From an uncultured Christensenella sp. (lineage in GTDB: Bacteria > Bacillota > Clostridia > Christensenellales > Borkfalkiaceae), in contig CAJTLF010000006.1 in the NCBI GenBank assembly GCA_910577555.1, forward strand, positions 33,636-97,635: DNA of 64,000 nt, read 5' to 3'. The position numbers and the translations under genes were made by a program. This document shows positions 7,045 to 15,644 of the stretch, piece by piece (position 1 is the first letter of the stretch; every line of letters starts with the position of its first letter). A model generated the notes under the pieces. It was not told the origin of the DNA and ran no database searches. It saw nothing but the letters and a program-made list of their open reading frames with translations.

Positions 7045-7896
7045 ATGAAAATTTGCGTTGCCGGTCTGGGGATAATAGGCGGCTCGATATGTCTTGCGTT
7101 AAAGCGCGCGGGGTACTCCGTGGACGGGTGGAACAGGTCGTCGTTGCCCCGCGAATATGCCTTGAATAACGGAATTATAGACGGGGTTGCGGACGGGTTT
7201 GAAGGTTACGACGCCGTATTCGTCGCTTTGCCGCCCAAGGCGACCGTTGGGTTTATACTTGATAACCGTTTTAAAGACGGGGCGTGCGTATACGATATAT
7301 GCGGAGTGAAAGCACCGATTGAGCGGGCAATATGCCGCGATAAACGCAATTTTAGCTACGTTGGGACGCACCCTATGGCGGGCAAGGAGATTTCGGGGAT
7401 TAAAGCGGCGTGCGCCGACCTTTTCGACGGGGCGAGTATGGTTATCACGACCAACGCCGATACCGATTTAAAGGCGTTGGAGATTATCCGCAGACTGACG
7501 GCGGAAATGGGTTTCGGACGCATAGTGGAATGCAGTGCGGAAGTTCACGACAGAAAGATTGCATACACTTCGCAGCTTGCGCATATAGTTTCGAACGCTT
7601 ACGTGAAAGACGGCGAGATAGACTGCTGTCTCGGGTTCACGGGCGGAAGCTTTCAGGATATGACGCGCATTGCGGGCGTGGACGAGAACGTATGGGCGGA
7701 GCTTTATCTTGAAAATGCCGGAAATATTTCCGAAAAAATTTCGTCGCTCGTCTCTTCGTTGGAAGAAATTAAAGCGGCGATAGACGGCGGCGACGTGAAA
7801 AAACTTGCCGAAGTTTTGCGCGAAGGCAGAATCGCGTTCGAAGAAAGTAAAAAAATTAAGTCGGATAGCGGTATTTTTGTAAAAAAATTGAAGTAA
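7045..7896 (+). CDS. tyrA: Prephenate dehydrogenase
   Basis: Oxidatively decarboxylates prephenate to 4-hydroxyphenylpyruvate in tyrosine synthesis. 283 aa. An N-terminal Rossmann fold opens with VAGLGIIGGS (GxGxxG). GTHPMAGKE contains the substrate-binding His typical of the family, and the C-terminal helical domain carries FTGGSFQDMTRIA. There is no ACT or chorismate mutase domain, so it is the short monofunctional form without the usual tyrosine-sensing domain. AAAGG precedes the ATG by 8 nt. The shikimate genes are far away, at 44,200-48,100. Confidence 0.93.
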   Translation: MKICVAGLGIIGGSICLALKRAGYSVDGWNRSSLPREYALNNGIIDGVADGFEGYDAVFVALPPKATVGFILDNRFKDGACVYDICGVKAPIERAICRDKRNFSYVGTHPMAGKEISGIKAACADLFDGASMVITTNADTDLKALEIIRRLTAEMGFGRIVECSAEVHDRKIAYTSQLAHIVSNAYVKDGEIDCCLGFTGGSFQDMTRIAGVDENVWAELYLENAGNISEKISSLVSSLEEIKAAIDGGDVKKLAEVLREGRIAFEESKKIKSDSGIFVKKLK

Positions 7897-7913
7897 TTTT
7901 TTAAAATATATGT

Positions 7914-7919
7914 TATAAT
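7914..7919 (+). promoter_or_regulatory. -10 box of the DUF1934-like gene
   Basis: A perfect TATAAT ends exactly 7 nt before the ATG at 7927, and there is no ribosome site in the 30-bp gap after tyrA. The -35 region is weak (TTGAAG, 20 bp away). Confidence 0.45.
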
Positions 7920-7926
7920 GATAGAG

Positions 7927-8286
7927 ATGGATTGTAAAATTACTTTATCTAACGGCGACGCGGGAGTATTTACTTCGGACGGAACGTGCGAAATTACCCA
8001 AAACGGGTTCGTACTCGTCTATACTCTGGACGGCGACGGGTGCGTTCTTACTTACGACGGAAGCTCGCTTAAACAGGAGCGGCGGGGCGAAACTCCCATG
8101 ACTTTGGTTTTTAAGGAAAACGCGGTTACCGAATGCACTTTGGGCGGGGACGGGCTGATAGGTTCCTTTGCCGTTTATACCCGCAGGCTTAAAGCTGTTT
8201 GCGGCGACGGCGGGGCGAGCGTTTCGCTCTTGTACGAGTGCGCGGGGGAGACTGTTTCTCTGGAAATTACCGCCGATAAAAAATAA
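7927..8286 (+). CDS. DUF1934 (YwiB-like) beta-barrel protein
   Basis: 119 aa from the ATG at 7927. An in-frame ATG three codons earlier overlaps the -10 box and is less likely. The pattern of alternating strands, the LTYDGSSL segment, the TLVFKENAV stretch and the VYTRRLKAV...GGASVSLLYEC end fit the DUF1934/YwiB calycin-like barrel family, whose function is unknown. The assignment rests on pattern only. It lies 30 nt after tyrA and 52 nt before the metallo-hydrolase gene. The stop-to-start gap after it is GC-rich and shows no clear terminator. Confidence 0.55.
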   Translation: MDCKITLSNGDAGVFTSDGTCEITQNGFVLVYTLDGDGCVLTYDGSSLKQERRGETPMTLVFKENAVTECTLGGDGLIGSFAVYTRRLKAVCGDGGASVSLLYECAGETVSLEITADKK

Positions 8287-8338
8287 ATTTTAACGCCGCG
8301 GGGAAAACCCGAAAATACGGCGGGGAAATATTTGAATT

Positions 8339-8983
8339 ATGATTATAGAATATCTTGGACATTCATGTTTTAAACTTACGGAAAGCACCGGCACTTCAAT
8401 CGTGTGCGACCCGTATTCGGAAGAAGTGGGTTACTCTATGCCCAAAGTCCGCGCGGACGCGGTAACAGTTTCGCACGGGCATTTCGACCACGACGCGGTT
8501 GCAAACGTTGAAGGCAACCCCGTCGTAATTGCAAAGGAGAGCAGTTACGACCTGCCGGGGGTGGAAATTACTTCTATTAAGAGTTTTCACGACGAGTGCC
8601 GCGGAAAAAAGCGTGGCGAGAACATTATTTTCAAATTCCGCATGGACGGAATAGACGTTTGCCATCTCGGCGATTTGGGCGAAGCGTGTTCTTCCGAGCT
8701 TATCGATACCATTCTGCCCGTAAACGTGCTGTTGATTCCCGTCGGCGGGACTTATACCATAGATGCGGAAATGGCGAAAGAATACGTTGACAGAATTATG
8801 CCCGATATAGTTATACCCATGCACTACCGCACCAAAGACTGCAAGCTCGACGTGGATAAGGCGGACGAGTTTTTGGAAAGGTTCGATAGCGAGTGCGTGG
8901 AAGAGATTGACGGAAATAAAATAGAACTTTCCCGCAGTGATTTGAGCGGGGAAACCAAAATAATCGTACTGAGGAAGGCTTGA
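8339..8983 (+). CDS. Metal-dependent hydrolase of the MBL fold (UPF0173 type)
   Basis: 214 aa, the usual length of this small cytoplasmic metallo-beta-lactamase-fold family (YtkL-like). The start MIIEYLGHSCFKL matches the family, the metal site HGHFDHDA is intact, and further ligands are in FHDE, HLGD and PMHYRTKD. The substrate is unknown. The only upstream ribosome site is a distant GGGGA. Its stop overlaps the start of the Rho-like gene (TGATG), so the two are translationally coupled. Confidence 0.88.
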   Translation: MIIEYLGHSCFKLTESTGTSIVCDPYSEEVGYSMPKVRADAVTVSHGHFDHDAVANVEGNPVVIAKESSYDLPGVEITSIKSFHDECRGKKRGENIIFKFRMDGIDVCHLGDLGEACSSELIDTILPVNVLLIPVGGTYTIDAEMAKEYVDRIMPDIVIPMHYRTKDCKLDVDKADEFLERFDSECVEEIDGNKIELSRSDLSGETKIIVLRKA

Positions 8984-10278
8984 TGGATTTACGACTGAGA
9001 GAGTTGACGGCTGAGCTTGAAAAGCTTACAATTTACGAAGTGAGACAGATTGCTCGCGAAGTACGCGCTTTTACTGCCAGCGGCAAGAAAAATGAAATTA
9101 TAGATTCGATATTGAGATTTGCACGCGCCGAGATTGACGCAAAACCTTTAACCGTGCGCGGCGCACCGCCCAAGTCGGACAAGTACGACGAGAGACTGGT
9201 GGCGGAAATACGCGAGATAAGGCGGGAATACGTAGAGAAAAAGGAAGGCGGAAACAACGTAATGTCCGTATCCGACGGAAAAAATTCCGTCGGTAAACCG
9301 TTTATCGGGTATCTCGAACGTGACGGCGGGGATTACTCGCTGTACTCAAACAACGAGACGGTGCGCGTTTCGCAGTCTTTCATAACCCGTTACGGATTGA
9401 AGACGGGCGATAAAGTCAAGGGGACGGTAAAGCTATTTTCCGACGACGGCACGCGCGCCCTTTCCATGCTCGACACCGTGAACGGCGGACAGCCGTCCTT
9501 GATAAGGGCGAGAAAGGAGTTTTCCACGCTCACGCGCGCATATCCCGAAAAGCGGTTGAAAGTAGCCGACGGGAACGCCGACGCGGCTTGCCGGATAATA
9601 GACCTGTTCGCGCCGCTTGCCTACGGGCAGAGAGCGTTTATAAGCGCGCCCGCAAACGGCGGTAAAACTACCCTGTTGAAGAAAATTGCCCGCAGTATAT
9701 GCGCGAATTACCCCAAAATCAAGCTGATTATTCTTTTGCCTGCGGGCAAGCCCGAAGACATTTCCGATTTCAGGCGTGAATTTAAAAACGCGGAGTCGTT
9801 CGTGAGCGATTTCGGCACGGACGAGAACGAAAACCGCACTATATGCACGCTTGCGTTCGACTACGCCAAACGGCAGGCTGAGAGCGGTTTAGACGCGGTG
9901 GTTTTAAGCGACGGGCTGTTCGCTGCGTGCGGGCGTTCTTACGCTAAAAAACTGCTTTGTTCGGCTATATGTGCGGTCGAAGGCGGGTCTGTGACGGCTA
10001 TTACGACTATTGCACAGGGCTATCCCGAATACTTCGACGCGGTTTCTTCGGCAAACGCGCTTATAACCGTTTCGCAGGATTTGATAGAAGCGAGAGTTTA
10101 TCCCGCAATCGACGCGAAAAAGTGTTACGCTAACCGCGAAGAAGTTTTACTCGGCACGGACGAGCTTAACGCCGTCAATTATTTAAGACGAAACGCGGAC
10201 GCGGAAGAAATTGCCGAATTGATAAACGGTACGGCAGACAATAACCAGATAATAGACAGATATAAAAATGGCAGATAA
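8983..10278 (+). CDS. Divergent Rho-like termination factor
   Basis: 431 aa with the layout of Rho: an N-terminal helical domain (residues 1-50), a cold-shock-like RNA-binding domain (about 105-165, ending DTVNG) and a RecA-type ATPase domain. The Walker A motif, APANGGKTTLL, is intact. Other core motifs are changed: DERPEEV reads AGKPEDI, the Walker B region LLDSITRLARAYN reads VLSDGLFAACGRSY, the Q-loop segment is missing, and GTGN in the R-loop is gone. FPAID survives as YPAID. GAGG precedes the ATG. It could be a paralog with altered or lost helicase activity. Whether a canonical rho exists elsewhere cannot be seen. Confidence 0.8.
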   Translation: MDLRLRELTAELEKLTIYEVRQIAREVRAFTASGKKNEIIDSILRFARAEIDAKPLTVRGAPPKSDKYDERLVAEIREIRREYVEKKEGGNNVMSVSDGKNSVGKPFIGYLERDGGDYSLYSNNETVRVSQSFITRYGLKTGDKVKGTVKLFSDDGTRALSMLDTVNGGQPSLIRARKEFSTLTRAYPEKRLKVADGNADAACRIIDLFAPLAYGQRAFISAPANGGKTTLLKKIARSICANYPKIKLIILLPAGKPEDISDFRREFKNAESFVSDFGTDENENRTICTLAFDYAKRQAESGLDAVVLSDGLFAACGRSYAKKLLCSAICAVEGGSVTAITTIAQGYPEYFDAVSSANALITVSQDLIEARVYPAIDAKKCYANREEVLLGTDELNAVNYLRRNADAEEIAELINGTADNNQIIDRYKNGR

Positions 10279-11548
10279 AAATTTATTTACCGACAAGGTA
10301 AAGATAACGATAAAATCGGGCGACGGCGGCGACGGAATGAACTCGTTCAAGTCGTTCAAGGGAAAGCCTGCGTGCGGTCCCGACGGCGGCGACGGCGGTA
10401 ACGGCGGAAACGTGTTTATAGTTGCGGACGAGAACGTGAACGACCTGTTGTCATTCCGCTATATAAGCAAATATTTTGCGGGCGACGGCGAGCGCGGCGG
10501 CTCTAATAAGTGTTTCGGAAAGTGCGGCAACGACGTGGTTATAAAAGTTCCGCTCGGGACTGTGGTTAAGGACTACGAGACGGATACCGTGATATGCGAT
10601 ATGTTTGCCGACGGGGAAAAGCGGTTGGTTGCCGAAGGCGGCAGGGGCGGAAAGGGTAACGTGCGGTTTACCACTTCGCGCAGGCACGCGCCTAATTTTG
10701 CGCAGAAGGGCGAAAAGACGCAGCCGCACGTTTTGGTGTTAGAACTGAAAGTCATTGCCGACGTGGGTATTATAGGCTTTCCCAACGTGGGAAAATCCAC
10801 TTTGCTTTCTAAAATATCCGCGGCGAAGCCTAAGATTGCGAATTACCACTTTACCACGCTTTCGCCAAATCTCGGCGTAGTAAGGTATTACGACGAGTCT
10901 TTCGTGGCGGCGGATATCCCCGGACTTATCGAAGGCGCGGCGGACGGCGCGGGGCTTGGACACGACTTTTTAAAACATATAGAAAGGACGCGTATGCTCG
11001 TACACGTGGTGGATATTTCGGGCGCGGAAGGGCGCGACCCCGTGGAAGATTTCAAGAAGATTAACGAAGAGCTTAAGGGATATTCAAAAAAGCTTGCCGC
11101 GTTGCCGCAGGTTATTGCCCTTAACAAGTGCGACATTTACGGCGCGGACGAGAACGTTAAGGCGTTTAAGAAAAAGTACGGGAAAAAGTATAAAATATTT
11201 ACGCTCACTGCCGTGAACGGCGGGGGCGCGGAAGAGCTTATAGGCGGCGTTTTCGGAATATTGCAAACTCTGCCGCCCGTTTCAAGGGTGGAGAGTGACG
11301 AGAGCTTCACTTACCGCAAGAGCGGAAATCTCGGATTTGAAATTTATATGGACGGCGAAGTTTTCGTAGTGGTCGGCGATTTGGTGGATATGCTCTGCCG
11401 CAACGTCGTTTTGAACGACCCCGATTCCATGGCTTACTTCCAGAAGATATTGCGCGAGAAAGGCGTTATATCGAAATTAAAAGAGATGGGGATAAAGGAA
11501 AAGGACGTGGTTTCCATAGGCGAAGTCGAGTTCGAATTTATTCCTTAA
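10268..11548 (+). CDS. obgE: Obg family GTPase
   Basis: 426 aa, full length. The N-terminal glycine-rich Obg fold is residues 1-158 (GDGGDGMNSFK, PDGGDGGNGG). The G domain has G1 GFPNVGKST, the DIPGLIEGAADGAGLG switch region, and NKCD. The C-terminal OCT domain is residues 350-426. Obg associates with the 50S ribosome and links GTP/ppGpp levels to ribosome assembly and growth. It overlaps the end of the Rho-like gene by 11 nt and has no clear ribosome site of its own, so coupled translation is likely. Confidence 0.96.
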   Translation: MADKNLFTDKVKITIKSGDGGDGMNSFKSFKGKPACGPDGGDGGNGGNVFIVADENVNDLLSFRYISKYFAGDGERGGSNKCFGKCGNDVVIKVPLGTVVKDYETDTVICDMFADGEKRLVAEGGRGGKGNVRFTTSRRHAPNFAQKGEKTQPHVLVLELKVIADVGIIGFPNVGKSTLLSKISAAKPKIANYHFTTLSPNLGVVRYYDESFVAADIPGLIEGAADGAGLGHDFLKHIERTRMLVHVVDISGAEGRDPVEDFKKINEELKGYSKKLAALPQVIALNKCDIYGADENVKAFKKKYGKKYKIFTLTAVNGGGAEELIGGVFGILQTLPPVSRVESDESFTYRKSGNLGFEIYMDGEVFVVVGDLVDMLCRNVVLNDPDSMAYFQKILREKGVISKLKEMGIKEKDVVSIGEVEFEFIP

Positions 11549-11556
11549 AGGCAGAC

Positions 11557-13026
11557 ATGCAAAAGAAAATAAAAGCAATTTTTTACGAATTCAAATATTA
11601 CCTTCTGCCCGACGGGTATTCTTCCGCGAAGGAACTCGAAGAAGGCGAGCATACGCTTATAAGGCTTAGGGAAGAGTTTTGTCTTGCTCCCGATTTCGTT
11701 ATTGAGAGCGAGTGCGAAGAGAACGTTGAAATTACGGATAAGAACAGACTTTTCGACGCGGAAGTAAATCTTTACGAAAGAAAAGAATACGACGAAATTT
11801 TGCTTTCGAGAGTAAAGAGTCTTTGCAAGGGCTGCACGCGGTACACGGACGACGGAAAGGACGGACTTGACGGGCATCACCGCGAAATGTCGCTAGGCGG
11901 GGTTTGTTACGAGCGGTCGGACGGCAACGATAATTACGATTACAGCGCGCGCGTTTACGGTTTTTACGACAAGCTCGAAAGCCGTGCGGACGACATTGCC
12001 GACTGCATAGAAAAGGGCAAGGCGAAAAAATTAAATAAGATATGTATGGAATGCGCGTCCGATATTCTGCGCCCCAAAAGATTTTACGGCTCTAAGCGGG
12101 ACGGGAAATACTGGCTGTTTATGCAGACCGGTCTGTCTGAGCTCGGTCACGTATTGCTGGCGTACACGGCGTTTGCCGCGCGGAGCGTTAATAATCCCGT
12201 AAACCAACTCGGGTTGAATATAATACCGTTTATTCCAAAGGACGCGGTGGGGTACGACGGCAAAATACGGGCGAAAAAGCCCGTTGCGCAAGTCGTTCAG
12301 TCTGAAATTCCCTGGCGTTACGATATAAGCGTTTATTTCGACGGCGACCCCGACGACGCACAGGCGCAGACCGCTTTCGACGATTTACACGCCCGCCTTG
12401 CTTTTGCGCTGGGCGAAGATTTGGTTTTCAGAACGGTTGAGAGCTACGGCGTTACTCGCGATAAAAACGATTTAAAGACTGTTGAAGAGATTTGCGCGAT
12501 GCTTGAAGAAGCGGACGGTATGCAGGAGAGCGACGGGTTTCCGCCCGATTTGCCCTACGGCTGGGAAGACGCAGAAAACTCTTTGCCTTACAGAAGAAAT
12601 TCAAGCGGAATTACGAACTGTTGTCCGTTTATCAATATCTGTTACGACGGCGACGCGTCGCATATTTCGTTCGGAGAAGATTATTCTTACGCGTATCTTT
12701 ACTTTCCGTATTCAGGCGAAAACGACGAAGGACTGGTTTCTGCGGCGGGGTGGTACGTGGGCGGCGAGACGCTCGTTCCCGAACCTGTAGTTTTAAAGGA
12801 AGAGTTCGTTCCGAGCTGTATGCCCATAGGCGTTTGCAGCTGCGGCGACGGGTTTGCCTTCGACTTTTTCGTCGCGGACGAAAAGAGATTTTACCGCTTT
12901 ATCAAAATTCTCGCTCCCGTTCTCTCGGCTACGGGCGCAAGGCTTATAATGGTAAACGACGACGGGGTTACCGAATACGTTTGCGGTAACGAGCTTGTTC
13001 CCGCGGACAGTACGGGGAATAATTAA
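11557..13026 (+). CDS. Unrecognised 489-aa cytoplasmic protein
   Basis: No family recognised. There is no signal peptide or membrane segment. The protein is acidic and contains several cysteine pairs (SLCKGCTRY near residue 90, KICMECASD near 163, TNCCPF and CSCGDG later). An odd GLDGHHREMSLGG stretch follows the first pair. The second half alternates predicted strands and helices (WRYDISVYFDGD..., HARLAFALGEDL). Base composition and codon use match the neighbours, so it looks native. It starts 8 nt after obgE and is probably in the same operon. A GC-rich hairpin follows it. Confidence 0.75.
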   Translation: MQKKIKAIFYEFKYYLLPDGYSSAKELEEGEHTLIRLREEFCLAPDFVIESECEENVEITDKNRLFDAEVNLYERKEYDEILLSRVKSLCKGCTRYTDDGKDGLDGHHREMSLGGVCYERSDGNDNYDYSARVYGFYDKLESRADDIADCIEKGKAKKLNKICMECASDILRPKRFYGSKRDGKYWLFMQTGLSELGHVLLAYTAFAARSVNNPVNQLGLNIIPFIPKDAVGYDGKIRAKKPVAQVVQSEIPWRYDISVYFDGDPDDAQAQTAFDDLHARLAFALGEDLVFRTVESYGVTRDKNDLKTVEEICAMLEEADGMQESDGFPPDLPYGWEDAENSLPYRRNSSGITNCCPFINICYDGDASHISFGEDYSYAYLYFPYSGENDEGLVSAAGWYVGGETLVPEPVVLKEEFVPSCMPIGVCSCGDGFAFDFFVADEKRFYRFIKILAPVLSATGARLIMVNDDGVTEYVCGNELVPADSTGNN

Positions 13027-13040
13027 ATAAAAAGAAAAAG

Positions 13041-13057
13041 CCCCGCTTGCGGCGGGG
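13041..13057 (+). other. Intergenic hairpin before yhbY
   Basis: CCCCGC and GCGGGG pair around a 5-nt loop, but A residues rather than a U-tract follow. It could be a weak terminator or a processing site between the 489-aa gene and yhbY. Confidence 0.4.
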
Positions 13058-13074
13058 AAAATCAAAGGAAAAAT

Positions 13075-13368
13075 ATGTTGACTTCTAAACAGCGCAGTAA
13101 ACTGAAATCTATCGCCGCGAACCTTTCGCCTATCGGACAGGTAGGCAAGGAAGGTATAGGCGAAAATATGCTTGCAAGTTTTTCCGACTGCCTTGAAAAG
13201 CGCGAACTGATAAAGATAAATATACTCGAAAACGCGGACGGCGAGCCGCATGAGCTTGGCAGGGAGCTTGCGGAAAGACTTAACGCCGAGTGCGTTATAG
13301 TTATCGGCAGGAAAGCCGTTTTGTACCGTAAGTCCAAACGCAAGGACGTTGAGCATATAAGCTTGTAG
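13075..13368 (+). CDS. yhbY: YhbY-type CRM-domain RNA-binding protein
   Basis: 97 aa, a single CRM domain, normal length. The start LTSKQRSKLKSIA, the IGQVGKEGI loop (the GxxG-like RNA-binding loop) and the end VIVIGRKAVLYRKS are typical. The family associates with pre-50S ribosomal particles. An AAAGGA site precedes the ATG by 6 nt. It sits downstream of obgE and two genes before nadD-rsfS, which matches the usual clustering of these ribosome-assembly genes in Firmicutes. Confidence 0.93.
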   Translation: MLTSKQRSKLKSIAANLSPIGQVGKEGIGENMLASFSDCLEKRELIKINILENADGEPHELGRELAERLNAECVIVIGRKAVLYRKSKRKDVEHISL

Positions 13369-13384
13369 GTTTTCGGGTGTTTAG

Positions 13385-14125
13385 TTAATTGAACACCAGA
13401 GCTATTGCGGCCATTATCAGCATAATACTGCCGCTGACTATATAATAGATTGGGAAGAATGTAAAGTAGCTTAACGCAAGCAGAGCCGAACCCGACCAGA
13501 AGAGCGGGGCGCAAAGCTTGCGGGTAAAGCGTGATTTTATTTTTTTGAACAGTCCCGCGCGCCTTGCTTCTTCGTAAGCGTACTTTTCGGGCAGAAGATT
13601 TTTCTGCTTTAAAGTGTCGTAAAAATCGTCTATGCCCGTAACTCCTATGTCGAAGTGCGCGGCGAGCGCGGCGGCTTCGGGGGACGCGGAGTTGCAGTAA
13701 ATCATCTTTTTATCGTCCGTTCTGAACTTGATTATCCGTGCGACGTCGTCTTCGCCGAGCGGTTGCATTTTGAAGTTGTAAAAATTCGATTGCCCCGCGC
13801 ATATCACGCGTTTACCGCGTATTCTGGCGTCTTCGCCGAGCGCGCCCTTCAATAGCCGCGCGATATAATCGTCGCGGGAGAGCGAGAGATGTAAAGAGAG
13901 AAGCTTTTTGCTTTTCCTGTCGCGGCTCAATAAAAGGCTCTGGCGTTGCTTGTTGCTTATGTATAAATAGCCGAGCGCGCCGAATAAAAGGGCGGCACAT
14001 ATGCCGAAGATAAGCCCTATCAGGGCGTTTTTGGTGTAAAAGCGCAGGGCGGTAAAAAACAGTAAAAATGCGCATACTGCTGCAAAGAGAGTGTCGAGTA
14101 TGAGCGGCAGATTTAATCTTTTCAT
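13385..14125 (-). CDS. Membrane protein with a central soluble domain
   Basis: 246 aa from the ATG at 14125; the frame is open for 25 more codons upstream, but those overlap the nadD promoter. Two N-terminal hydrophobic segments (about residues 6-27 and 31-52) and two C-terminal ones (about 190-240) flank a soluble middle. Within it, KMIYCNSASPEAAALAAHFDIGV followed by a DDFYDTLKQ segment recalls the nuclease-fold (Mrr-like) pattern of strand, helix, strand. This resemblance is weak and no catalytic motif is clear. It is divergent from nadD. A TTCCGT-TATTG-ACGGAA inverted repeat lies between the two. Confidence 0.7.
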   Translation of the reverse strand: MKRLNLPLILDTLFAAVCAFLLFFTALRFYTKNALIGLIFGICAALLFGALGYLYISNKQRQSLLLSRDRKSKKLLSLHLSLSRDDYIARLLKGALGEDARIRGKRVICAGQSNFYNFKMQPLGEDDVARIIKFRTDDKKMIYCNSASPEAAALAAHFDIGVTGIDDFYDTLKQKNLLPEKYAYEEARRAGLFKKIKSRFTRKLCAPLFWSGSALLALSYFTFFPIYYIVSGSIMLIMAAIALVFN

Positions 14126-14127
14126 AC

Positions 14128-14161
14128 TTCCGTTATTGACGGAAACGGCGGGATATATACT
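14128..14161 (+). promoter_or_regulatory. Promoter of nadD-yqeK with an overlapping inverted repeat
   Basis: TTATTG (14133-14138) and TATACT (14156-14161) are 17 bp apart, and the -10 box ends 7 nt before the ATG with no ribosome site. TTCCGT / ACGGAA (14128-14144) overlap the -35 box and could be an operator. Confidence 0.5.
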
Positions 14162-14168
14162 ATAAATT

Positions 14169-15302
14169 ATGAGAATTGCACTGTACGGCGGGGCTTTCAA
14201 CCCCGTTCATAACGAACACGTAAATATAGTAAAGGCGGCTAAGGAAGAGCTCGGTCTCGATAAGATTATCATTATTCCCACGGCTATATCCCCGCACAAA
14301 CGCACGACTATGACTGCGCGCGGCCGGGAAAGACTGGAAGCGTGCAAACTTGCTTTCGGTAATATTAGCGGCGCGGAAGTTTCCGATTGCGAGCTTAAAA
14401 GGGGGGGCGTGAGTTATTCTTACGTAACCTGCCGACATTTCAGAAAACTGTACAAGGACGACGAGCTTTACTTTATAGTCGGCGCGGATATGCTCCGTTC
14501 GTTTCATTTGTGGCGCGAACCCGAAGAAATTCTGAAATGCGTTACGCTTGCGGCTTGCGCAAGGGAAAATGCGGAAGAGCTGGGCGTTTACGCAAAGGAA
14601 TTTCACAAGCGTTTTAAAGCCGAGCTGGTGACTTTCGGATACGTGGGGCGCAGCGTCAGTTCGACCAAAATACGCGCGCTTGCCGCGCTGGGCGAAGATA
14701 CGGCGGAGTTCGTGCCCGAGAGCGTCCGTAACTATATCAGGAGTAAAGCTCTCTACGAAATACCGTGTGTCAAAGGTGTTAAAAAGTATCTTACCGAAGA
14801 GCGTTGGCAGCACACGGTGCGCGTAGCGCAGACTGCCGCCGAACACGCAAGGCTTGCGGGCGTTTACGAATACGACGCCGTGATAGCCGCCGCACTGCAC
14901 GATTGCGCGAAATACCTTTCGCCGCAGGCGGAAGAGCTGAAGGGGTTCGTGCCGCCCGAAAATATTCCCGCGCCCGTAATTCACCAGTTTGCAGGCGCGT
15001 TCGTTGCGGAGCATACTTTCGGGATTAAGGACGGCGCGGTGCTTAACGCAATCCGTTACCATACCACGGGGCGGGAGAATATGAGCGGGCTTGAAAAGCT
15101 TATATTTCTTTCCGACTTGTTGGAAGACGGACGGGATTTCGACGGTGTGGAAAAATTAAGAAAAAAATTTGCGCGGGATATAGACGGTTGTCTATACTCC
15201 GCGCTGGAAAATCAATTAAAACATCTGAACGAAACGGGCGCGCAGGTTTGTTCGCTTACCAAACGCGCTTTCGGTTATTTAAAGGAGAATTATGACGAGT
15301 AA
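14169..15302 (+). CDS. nadD: Nicotinate-nucleotide adenylyltransferase fused to YqeK HD hydrolase
   Basis: One 377-aa protein with two enzymes. Residues 1-195 are NadD, which joins nicotinate mononucleotide to ATP in NAD synthesis. It shows the nucleotidyltransferase motifs YGGAFNPVHNEH and SVSSTKIRAL. Residues about 205-377 are a YqeK-type HD phosphohydrolase (RWQHTVRVAQTA, ALHDCAKYL, HTTGRENM), a family that cleaves diadenosine tetraphosphate. In most Firmicutes these are separate adjacent genes. It overlaps rsfS by 11 nt. The ATG at 14169 lies 7 nt after TATACT, consistent with a leaderless message. Confidence 0.92.
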   Translation: MRIALYGGAFNPVHNEHVNIVKAAKEELGLDKIIIIPTAISPHKRTTMTARGRERLEACKLAFGNISGAEVSDCELKRGGVSYSYVTCRHFRKLYKDDELYFIVGADMLRSFHLWREPEEILKCVTLAACARENAEELGVYAKEFHKRFKAELVTFGYVGRSVSSTKIRALAALGEDTAEFVPESVRNYIRSKALYEIPCVKGVKKYLTEERWQHTVRVAQTAAEHARLAGVYEYDAVIAAALHDCAKYLSPQAEELKGFVPPENIPAPVIHQFAGAFVAEHTFGIKDGAVLNAIRYHTTGRENMSGLEKLIFLSDLLEDGRDFDGVEKLRKKFARDIDGCLYSALENQLKHLNETGAQVCSLTKRAFGYLKENYDE

Positions 15303-15642
15303 AGAAAAGGCACTTTTAATTTGCGAATACCTTTCTTCGAAGAAGGCGAAGGGAATCGTTTATATTGCCGTTGAACACAAGACCAGCCTTTGCGACTATT
15401 TCGTGGTTGCGGGCGGAACTTCCAAAACGCACGTAAAATCGCTGGGTGAAAATTTAGAAGAATTTTTTGACAAACAGCACGGACTTACTCCCCGCCGCCG
15501 CGAAGGTATACGCGAAGGCAGGTGGGCGGTTCTGGACTACGCCGACGTAATAGTGCATATTTTCGGCGACGAAGAACGGGATTTTTACAACCTTGAAAGA
15601 CTTTGGGAAGACGGGGAAAATCTCGTACGTTACGAAGGTTAA
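15292..15642 (+). CDS. rsfS: Ribosomal silencing factor RsfS
   Basis: 116 aa, normal length for the Iojap/YbeB family, which binds L14 and blocks subunit joining in poor growth. The family core is present: SLCDYFVVAGGTSKTHV, then EGIREGRWAVLDYADVIVHIF and the FYNLERLW end. AAAGGAGAATT precedes the ATG. It overlaps the nadD-yqeK frame by 11 nt, the standard nadD-yqeK-rsfS order. Confidence 0.96.
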   Translation: MTSKEKALLICEYLSSKKAKGIVYIAVEHKTSLCDYFVVAGGTSKTHVKSLGENLEEFFDKQHGLTPRRREGIREGRWAVLDYADVIVHIFGDEERDFYNLERLWEDGENLVRYEG

Positions 15643-15644
15643 TT

